NCBI GenBank assembly: GCA_031275075.1
Contig: JAISPI010000140.1
Location: 1 to 12,617, forward strand
Source: Burkholderiales bacterium
GTDB taxonomy: Bacteria > Pseudomonadota > Gammaproteobacteria > Burkholderiales > Casimicrobiaceae
DNA length: 12,617 nucleotides
Direction: 5' to 3'
Shown: positions 7,512-12,617 of the stretch, one piece after another
How positions within the stretch are numbered: the first letter of the stretch is position 1
Layout: each line of letters begins with the position of its first letter
Notes under the pieces: generated by a model
The model's database searches: none
What the model was told of the DNA's origin: nothing
Seen by the model: the letters and a program-made list of their open reading frames with translations, nothing else
Translations under genes and position numbers: made by a program

Positions 7512-7824
7512 GCGATGCCGCTCGTGCTCGAAAGAGCCGCTGCCCTATTGTTGAGGCATCGCCCGCGCACCCCGCTTTGCGAGGTGCTTGACGAACAAAA
7601 AGGGCCGTCCCTTAAGGACGAGAATCGGTGTATTGATGGTGATACTTTTTCCGATTTGCTGCCTCCCTCGTCTGCCGGACGTACTTCGGTACAGTTCCGG
7701 CATCTTGTCTCGCCGCCGGTATTGGTCGGACGGTTGTGCCACGCCTGATTCCACAGCCCGCTTACGGATGCTGTGAGCCTGTTGCCCGCCTTGGTGTGCG
7801 AAGCGCACTAAAGGATTGTGTAAT
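7512..7824 (+). promoter_or_regulatory. Structured 5' leader of rne (probable autoregulatory region)
   Basis: At least six stem-loops occur in the ~310 nt before rne. GCGATGCC (7512-7519) pairs with GGCATCGC (7555-7562) and encloses GCTC-GAAA-GAGC (7526-7537, GNRA loop). Next is GCACC/GGTGC with an inner CGC-TTT-GCG (7567-7587). Then CGTCC-CTTAA-GGACG (7606-7620), and TGCCGGA/TCCGGCA (7673-7702) enclosing GTAC-TTCG-GTAC, a C(UUCG)G loop. CACAGC/GCTGTG with inner CCG-CTTA-CGG spans 7752-7775, and GTGCG-AAG-CGCAC spans 7796-7808, ending two bases before the AAGGA ribosome binding site (7810-7814). In E. coli, stem-loops in the rne 5' UTR let RNase E sense and cleave its own mRNA; the same role here is inferred, not shown. 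Confidence 0.65.
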
Positions 7825-10554
7825 ATGAAAAGAATGTTATTCAACGCCACACAGGCGGAAGAATTGCGGGTGGCCATTGTCGATGGACAAAAACTCATCG
7901 ATCTCGACATCGAATCGGCCAGTAAAGAACAACGAAAATCGAATATTTACAAAGGGGTTATTACCCGGATCGAACCATCGTTGGAAGCGTGTTTTGTCGA
8001 TTACGGAACCGATCGCCACGGTTTTTTACCGTTTAAAGAAATTTCGCGTCAATCAATCGGCATCCATGATGGCCGTGTTCAAGACCATCTGCGCGAAGGT
8101 CAGGAACTCATCATCCAGATCGACAAAGACGAACGCGGCAATAAAGGCGCGGCGCTGACCACCTACATTTCGCTGGCCGGACGTTATCTTGTCCTGATGC
8201 CCAACAACCCACGCGGCGGCGGCGTTTCACGCCGCATCGAGGGCGAAGAACGCAACGAACTGCGCGAAACGTTAAACCAGCTCGATGTCCCCCGCGGCAT
8301 GAGCACTATCGCCCGCACCGCTGGCATCGGCCGTTCGCAGGAAGAACTGCAATGGGATCTTAATTACCTGTTGCAATTATGGAGCGCCATCGAAGATGCA
8401 GCGCGGTTACAGAAAGGCGCTTATCTGATTTATCAGGAATCGTCACTGGTGATCCGCGCCATCCGCGATTACTTTCACCCCGGCATCGGCGAAATCCTGA
8501 TCGACACCGAAACCGTTTTCGAACAGGCGCAACAATTCATGAGCCACGTCATGCCCAACAATGTGCATTGCGTGAAGCTTTACCGTGATGATGTGCCGTT
8601 GTTTTCACGTTTTCAGATTGAGCACCAGATCGAAACCGCCTATAACCGGCAAGTGCCGTTGCCCTCCGGCGGTTCCATCGTTATCGATCACACTGAAGCG
8701 CTGGTCGCTGTCGACGTCAACTCGGCACGCGCCACGCGCGGTTCCGACATTGAAGCCACCGCGCTGCAAACCAATCTTGAAGCGGTCAGCGAAGTCGCCC
8801 GCCAGTTGCGCTTGCGCGACCTCGGCGGTTTGGTTGTGATCGACTTCATCGACATGGAAAATGCGAAGAACCAGCGTGTCGTCGAAGATCGCCTGCACGA
8901 ATCGTTGCGTTATGACCGCGCCCGCGTGCAAATCAGCAAAATTTCGCGTTTCGGCCTGCTCGAATTATCGCGGCAGCGGCTGCGTCCGGCGCTTGCCGAA
9001 TCCGCCCATATGCCTTGCCCGCGTTGCCACGGCATCGGCCACATTCGCGGCACCGAATCGACAGCGCTGCATATCCTGCGTATCCTTCAGGAAGAAGCGA
9101 TGAAAGACAACACGGCGCAGATCATCGCGCAAGTTCCGGTGGAAGTCGCCACATTCCTGCTCAACGAAAAACGCAACGATGTGTTTGCTATCGAAACGCG
9201 TTTCCGGGTAAATGTTCTACTGGTGCCCAACCGCTATCTCGAAACGCCGAATTTCTCCGTTGAACGTTTGCGTCACGACGATTTGAATCAGAACGAATCG
9301 CTGCTCTCTTCGTTTGAACTCGCCGAAAAACCCAAAGAACCGGACATCATCAAAGAGAAAAAAGAAGAAGCCAAAGAGCCGCGTCAGGAAGCTGTTGTCA
9401 AAGGCATCACGCCGGCGGTAGCGCCACCGATTCCGAAAGACGCCCCGCCCGAATCGTGGTTCTCTCGTATGTTCGCCTGGTTCAAGAAAGAACCGGAAAC
9501 CACGCCGACCGCCAAAGGCACCGGCAAGCGTCAGGACAACCGTCGCCGCGAGGGTGGCCGCAACGAACGTGACCGCAATGAACGCCGTGGCGGTCGCAAT
9601 GAACGCAGCAGCCGTAACGAGCGTGACGACAAAAACGAACGCCAGAAACGTCAAGGCGAAAATCGGGAACGTTCCGATAAAAACGAACGCGGCAACAAAG
9701 CTGAACGTCAGCAGGAACGCCGCCGCGACAATGAGCGTCAGAGCGACGCCCGTCAAGAACGCGAACCGTCAATTCAAACGTCCAGAGAGGCGCAAGAACC
9801 TACGCTACGTACACGCGAACGCGATGAAGCGCGGCAAAGCAAGCCTCAGGACAACGAACGTCGTCCTCGCTTGCAAGAAGAATCCCGTCAACCATCGCCT
9901 GCGCAGCAGGAAACCACGACGGGCGCAAGCGCATCTCCCGTTGCCGCCAGAGCTGTGCTTGAAACCCCGCCAGCCGGGGAAAGCAACGAACGCCGCGAAC
10001 AGAACAAACGCCGCCGTCGTGGCGGACGCGGTCGTGGTGGCCGTCAACAAGAGCATACAGGTCACGAAGAAGCAACGCCGTCTTTGCCTTCATTCGAGTT
10101 CGTTGTCGAACCTGAAACCGAAGCCGCGCCTGTTGCACCGTCTGCCGCCTCATTGCCAGCCATTCCTCTCACGAGCACCGCTTTGCGGCCTGTGAGCGAT
10201 ACCGTCGCGCAAGCGTCGCTGCCGCAAGCATCGCTGCCTTTACGTACGCAGGAAACACCGGTCACCGAAACGTCGAAGCCGGAAAAAGCCATTGCTGTTG
10301 CGAAACCGGAAGAACCGGTTACGCAGGCAACACCAGAAACACCGCGGAGACCGTCTCCAACGAAGCCAGCAGCAACACCTTCTTTCGTTCCCGATCTTTC
10401 CGGTGCCGGGCTGGAGTTGGTGGAAACCCGTCATCCTGCTCCGGTTTCCGAACCGCGGGATAGCGAAACGCCGCGTCCAAAACGCGTTCGCCCACCACGT
10501 GCTTCTGTTCAGGAAGAACCGCTGCAAATGGTGGAAACGACACACAAGGATTAA
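7825..10554 (+). CDS. rne: Ribonuclease E
   Basis: Essential endoribonuclease that starts mRNA decay, matures rRNA and tRNA, and scaffolds the RNA degradosome at the inner membrane; 909 residues. The N-terminal half is complete: S1 domain (about 36-120, NIYKGVITRIEPSLEACFVDYG), RNase H/5'-sensor region, DNase I-like domain with the Mg ligands D297 and D340 (43 apart, as in E. coli D303/D346), and the Zn-link CPRC (C398, C401). ESWFSRMFAWFKK near 543-555 looks like the amphipathic membrane-targeting helix. The tail is disordered: an Arg/Asn/Glu-rich NER-repeat region (about 573-648), a second basic patch RRRRGGRGRGGR (about 729-740), a Pro/Ala/Glu-rich stretch, and two copies of L-x-[LM]-V-E-T-x-H at 863-870 and 900-907. 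ATG 7825 is preferred over an in-frame TTG at 7816, with AAGGA 10 nt upstream. Confidence 0.97.
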   Translation: MKRMLFNATQAEELRVAIVDGQKLIDLDIESASKEQRKSNIYKGVITRIEPSLEACFVDYGTDRHGFLPFKEISRQSIGIHDGRVQDHLREGQELIIQIDKDERGNKGAALTTYISLAGRYLVLMPNNPRGGGVSRRIEGEERNELRETLNQLDVPRGMSTIARTAGIGRSQEELQWDLNYLLQLWSAIEDAARLQKGAYLIYQESSLVIRAIRDYFHPGIGEILIDTETVFEQAQQFMSHVMPNNVHCVKLYRDDVPLFSRFQIEHQIETAYNRQVPLPSGGSIVIDHTEALVAVDVNSARATRGSDIEATALQTNLEAVSEVARQLRLRDLGGLVVIDFIDMENAKNQRVVEDRLHESLRYDRARVQISKISRFGLLELSRQRLRPALAESAHMPCPRCHGIGHIRGTESTALHILRILQEEAMKDNTAQIIAQVPVEVATFLLNEKRNDVFAIETRFRVNVLLVPNRYLETPNFSVERLRHDDLNQNESLLSSFELAEKPKEPDIIKEKKEEAKEPRQEAVVKGITPAVAPPIPKDAPPESWFSRMFAWFKKEPETTPTAKGTGKRQDNRRREGGRNERDRNERRGGRNERSSRNERDDKNERQKRQGENRERSDKNERGNKAERQQERRRDNERQSDARQEREPSIQTSREAQEPTLRTRERDEARQSKPQDNERRPRLQEESRQPSPAQQETTTGASASPVAARAVLETPPAGESNERREQNKRRRRGGRGRGGRQQEHTGHEEATPSLPSFEFVVEPETEAAPVAPSAASLPAIPLTSTALRPVSDTVAQASLPQASLPLRTQETPVTETSKPEKAIAVAKPEEPVTQATPETPRRPSPTKPAATPSFVPDLSGAGLELVETRHPAPVSEPRDSETPRPKRVRPPRASVQEEPLQMVETTHKD

Positions 10555-10568
10555 CACATCCTGTCATC

Positions 10569-10606
10569 AAACAAACAGGCTGCCCACAGGCAGCCTGTTT
10601 GTTTTT
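10569..10606 (+). terminator. Intrinsic terminator of rne
   Basis: Perfect 16-bp stem (AAACAAACAGGCTGCC at 10569-10584 with its complement at 10589-10604) and a CACA loop. The right arm is T-rich (TTTGTTTTT up to 10606), giving a U-tract that overlaps the stem base. It begins 14 nt after the rne stop. The reverse strand reads TTTGTTTG after the same stem, so it may also stop transcription of the converging small gene at 10675. Confidence 0.93.
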
Positions 10607-10640
10607 CTGTTTACGTCTTAACGAATGGCGCCGTTCAGTC

Positions 10641-10679
10641 CGTAGGCTGGGATGAAGCCTAGCGTAATCCCAGCCTACG
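10641..10679. repeat. Palindromic repeat, copy 1 (left of the small gene)
   Basis: CGTAGGCTGGGAT (10641-10653) and ATCCCAGCCTACG (10667-10679) are perfect 13-bp inverted arms around a 13-nt centre. The first 34 bases are identical to 11088-11121. The right arm supplies the stop codon (10675-10677) of the minus-strand gene next to it, so the repeat and the gene end overlap. Continues into the shared tail CCTACGCTTGCT (10674-10685). Confidence 0.85.
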
Positions 10680-11031
10680 CTTGCTTCTCTTTGGCTTTCG
10701 CCAGCCAGGGCGCCAACAGCTTGTCGACCTTGATCTGTCGGATGTGCTCTAAAAAACAAGTATCAATTGCATTCTCCAGAGGGCCTGACTGCTTAGAGGC
10801 CAGAACCAGAAACTCCGAAAGCTGCGCGAGTTGCCTTCCGGAGAATGAGGATGCCCCTTTTCCGAAGAAGCATGTGAACTCGGTCATAAGGGCATGGAAA
10901 CTCGCTCCGTCTCTGTAGGTGTCGGAAGATTCGAGTCCTTCCAGCGAGCCGGAGAATGTCGGAAAGATAGTGACGAGTAGTGCACTCAGTTCTTCAGGCG
11001 ATTGCGGTGGCTGCTTCATGGTGTCTAACAT
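10675..11031 (-). CDS. Small hypothetical protein flanked by repeats
   Basis: 118 residues from ATG 11031, or 114 from ATG 11019 (MKQPPQSPEEL); neither has a clear ribosome binding site. I do not recognise a characterised family. The protein is soluble and mostly helical, with no signal peptide or membrane segment. A central LMTEFTCFFGKG, then LAQLSEFLVLASK, and a C-terminal ENAIDTCFLEHIRQ helix are followed by a basic end (LAKAKEKQA). The overall pattern is reminiscent of small immunity-like or cassette-borne proteins (possibly the DUF7674 type, from memory and unverified). The stop codon lies inside the palindromic repeat at 10641-10679, and related repeats start 56 nt before the gene. It converges with rne and is separated by 170 nt from the downstream end of the carbonic anhydrase gene, so it probably has its own promoter. 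Confidence 0.7.
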   Translation of the reverse strand: MLDTMKQPPQSPEELSALLVTIFPTFSGSLEGLESSDTYRDGASFHALMTEFTCFFGKGASSFSGRQLAQLSEFLVLASKQSGPLENAIDTCFLEHIRQIKVDKLLAPWLAKAKEKQA

Positions 11032-11087
11032 AAAAATGGCGTTAACTCGCTTGATTACTTCTCGGGTTTTCTACTTTCTTTATAGCT

Positions 11088-11181
11088 CGTAGGCTGGGAT
11101 GAAGCCTAGCGTAATCCCAGCATTTTGAATTTCCGATAATGCTTGAAGCTGGGATTTCACTTCGTCCCATCCCAGCCTACG
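11088..11181. repeat. Palindromic repeat, compound copy 2 (right of the small gene)
   Basis: Two related hairpins lie in tandem. 11088-11121 (CGTAGGCTGGGAT...ATCCCAGC) is identical to the first 34 bases of copy 1. 11148-11181 has GCTGGGAT (11148-11155) and ATCCCAGC (11169-11176) as arms and ends in CCTACG. The outermost CGTAGGCTGGGA and TCCCAGCCTACG are also inverted copies, so the whole 94 bp can fold as one long hairpin or as two short ones. It ends in the shared tail CCTACGCTTGCT (11176-11187) and fills most of the spacer between the small gene and can. No T-run makes it a classical terminator. Confidence 0.82.
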
Positions 11182-11201
11182 CTTGCTTTGTATTGCTACG
11201 G

Positions 11202-11867
11202 CTACGTCCTCGCCGGTGAAGCAAAAAGACGATCAATCGCCGCTTCGTAATGAGAGAGCAATTCGTTGTCAGTAGAAACGGGCATATTGAGGTCATGTAA
11301 AACACCGTCTTCCAGACCGTAAATCAAACCGTGTACGGTCACTTCCTGGCCGCGCGCCCAAGCATCGCGCATGATCGTCGTTTCACTGAGGTTCAACACT
11401 TGCTCTAGAACATTGAGTTCGCAAAGACGATCAAGTTGCCGTATAGGATCAGCGATCGCCATGAGCCGAACACGATGCTTATCGCGCACGTCCTGAACAT
11501 GGCGAAGCCAGTTGTCGATGAGGCCGAGGCGCGTGTTGTGCAATGCTGCCGTGACCCCACCGCAACCGTAATGCCCAACGACCAGAACGTGCCGAACGCG
11601 CAAAGCGTCCACGGCGTATTGGAGGACGGACAAGCAATTCAAGTCGGTATGCACAACAACGTTGGCCACGTTCCGGTGAACAAACACTTCTCCGGGCTCC
11701 AGTCCGAGAATTTCATTCGCAGGCACACGGCTGTCGGCACAGCCAATCCAAAGGTATTGTGGATTCTGCTGCGCGGCCAAATTACGGAAGAAATCCTGGT
11801 TGCGTTCTTTAACCGATTGCGACCAACGCCGGTTTTGTTCAAGAAGAAATTCAAGACGGTTCGACAT
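11202..11867 (-). CDS. can: Beta-class carbonic anhydrase (Can-like)
   Basis: Cytoplasmic zinc enzyme interconverting CO2 and bicarbonate, 221 residues from the chosen start. Zinc ligands C43, H99 and C102 are in place (IGCADSRVP; GHYGCGG), with the catalytic dyad D45-R47. Residues W40, R65 and Y183 correspond to the Trp/Arg/Tyr set that forms the non-catalytic bicarbonate site of type II enzymes such as E. coli Can, so allosteric bicarbonate inhibition is plausible (inference). ATG 11867 is preferred; an in-frame TTG four codons upstream (11879) is weaker. The 26-nt gap after the TraB-like gene is T-rich and has no good ribosome binding site, which is odd for an internal operon gene. Length and motifs are complete. 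Confidence 0.95.
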   Translation of the reverse strand: MSNRLEFLLEQNRRWSQSVKERNQDFFRNLAAQQNPQYLWIGCADSRVPANEILGLEPGEVFVHRNVANVVVHTDLNCLSVLQYAVDALRVRHVLVVGHYGCGGVTAALHNTRLGLIDNWLRHVQDVRDKHRVRLMAIADPIRQLDRLCELNVLEQVLNLSETTIMRDAWARGQEVTVHGLIYGLEDGVLHDLNMPVSTDNELLSHYEAAIDRLFASPART

Positions 11868-11893
11868 AAAAAATACCAAAAAAAGATTTGTAG

Positions 11894-12617
11894 TTAACGG
11901 GCTGCAATCGTGAAACCTTGCGCCCGCAATAAAGCCAGGACGCCTTGATCTCCGCCCAAGTGCAATGCGCCTACGGCCACAAATACCGGTTTACCGGAAG
12001 CAAGATGTGGTCGCAGCCGCTCGACAAAACGCTTGTTACGCAAAAAAATCATCTTTTCATCAACTTTTCGCACCGTATCTGACGACAACTTTTCTTCTTC
12101 GTTCATTTTTCGATACCAGTCATACAGAGCATCCGCGTCACCGCCTTGCCAAAGCCGATAAAGCGCCTGAGTCAACGCCAACCGCCTCTCCTCGGACAAC
12201 GCCAGATAGCCTTCCAACATTTCACGCTGAACGCTGTCTTCAAATGAAGCCAAAGCCTCAACTTGTTCCTCTGGCGTTTCCAATCCTCGCGTCGGACGGT
12301 TTCCCCAGATTTTCATCAACCGTTGTTCTGTTCCCAACTGGGGCGACAATCCCGCTTTTGTCGCATTGATGATGGCCAGCATTGTTGACACCATCCAGGC
12401 CGGAATACGTTCTATACCGGCCTCCGCGCCGGGCAAAAGCGTCCCCAACTGGACAAACGCAGCAGGCGAAATCTGTTTTCGCAAACAGGCATCCTGACAT
12501 AGCCGCGAAGACATCAACAACGCGGCCTTGGACATATCTTCAGCAGACACTTCCATGATGAGTTGTGAAGATCGGGAAAGTGCTTGCGCGATCTCCTGAC
12601 GCAGAGGCGGTTCTCCC
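11894..12617 (-). CDS. TraB/GumN family protein, 5' end outside the window
   Basis: An ATG exists at 12556 (220 residues), but the same frame has no stop up to the right edge. The upstream codons read PPLRQEIAQALSRSSQLIMEVSAEDM, matching the usual pattern of this family just after its first motif (a run of variable residues, then a hydrophobic strand ending in Glu). The gene therefore very likely starts beyond the window, and the N-terminal GxxH motif is unseen. The C-terminal signature is clear: KPVFVAVGALHLGGDQGVLALLRAQGF, with GALHL-GG as the second conserved Gly-His motif. Family members are often exported or membrane-attached and related to the TIKI/PrgY type; the biochemical role of bacterial members is poorly defined. 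It lies 26 nt upstream of the carbonic anhydrase gene and may be co-transcribed. Confidence 0.88.
   Translation of the reverse strand, partial: GEPPLRQEIAQALSRSSQLIMEVSAEDMSKAALLMSSRLCQDACLRKQISPAAFVQLGTLLPGAEAGIERIPAWMVSTMLAIINATKAGLSPQLGTEQRLMKIWGNRPTRGLETPEEQVEALASFEDSVQREMLEGYLALSEERRLALTQALYRLWQGGDADALYDWYRKMNEEEKLSSDTVRKVDEKMIFLRNKRFVERLRPHLASGKPVFVAVGALHLGGDQGVLALLRAQGFTIAAR

Noticed and set aside
9217..9756. Antisense frame of 179 residues with apparent membrane segments
   Set aside because: The hydrophobicity is an artefact of reading the Arg/Asn/Glu-rich rne tail on the opposite strand.
11017..11100. Integron attC-like core (GTTAGAC followed by ACC and an ATG, minus strand) at the start of the small hypothetical gene
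   Set aside because: The heptamer resembles the cassette junction, but I could not find the paired RYYYAAC site, a foldable attC before it, or one after the gene. No integrase is in the window.
1..12617. tRNA, rRNA, CRISPR array, prophage, transposase or toxin-antitoxin pair
   Set aside because: I looked on both strands and saw no supporting sequence for any of these.

Overview
The window looks like an ordinary chromosomal segment of a betaproteobacterium of moderate GC content. This rests on three things: the protein sequences read as betaproteobacterial; a large rne gene is divergent from an rluC / HAD phosphatase / sppA cluster, an arrangement I associate with that class; and the spacers carry short palindromic repeats of the kind common in environmental Betaproteobacteria. 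The genus is not determined. I see no rRNA, tRNA, CRISPR array, integrase, transposase or phage gene.

Layout from left to right. (1) Positions 1-2766, minus strand: a ferrous-iron uptake operon feoA-feoB-feoC with very tight junctions (4-nt overlap, then 1-nt gap), cut by the left edge inside feoC. Its promoter has a near-perfect Fur-type palindrome between the -35 and -10 elements. (2) Positions 3034-4068, plus strand: a lone metallo-beta-lactamase-fold hydrolase with all metal ligands present. (3) Positions 4069-4314: a spacer holding a long inverted-repeat element, itself bracketed by an imperfect 32-bp direct repeat. (4) Positions 4315-7050, minus strand: rluC, then a phosphoglycolate-phosphatase-like HAD hydrolase, then sppA (signal peptide peptidase), probably one operon. 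(5) Positions 7051-7824: a long spacer between rluC and rne that encodes no convincing protein. Its right half is packed with stem-loops and is best read as a structured rne leader. (6) Positions 7825-10554, plus strand: rne (RNase E) with a complete catalytic half and a long Arg-rich disordered tail, followed by a textbook 16-bp intrinsic terminator. (7) Positions 10641-11187: an unrecognised small gene on the minus strand, flanked on both sides by copies of one palindromic repeat. (8) Positions 11202-12617, minus strand: a TraB/GumN-family protein (5' end off the window) followed by a beta-carbonic anhydrase.

Functionally the segment is mostly housekeeping: iron acquisition under Fur control, RNA processing (RNase E) and rRNA modification (RluC), membrane proteolysis (SppA), metabolite-phosphate clearance (HAD) and CO2/bicarbonate interconversion (Can). 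Nothing here amounts to an obvious new multi-gene system. The parts most worth a second look are the structured rne leader with its 774-bp spacer, the duplicated short motif at the RNase E C-terminus, and the repeat-flanked small gene.
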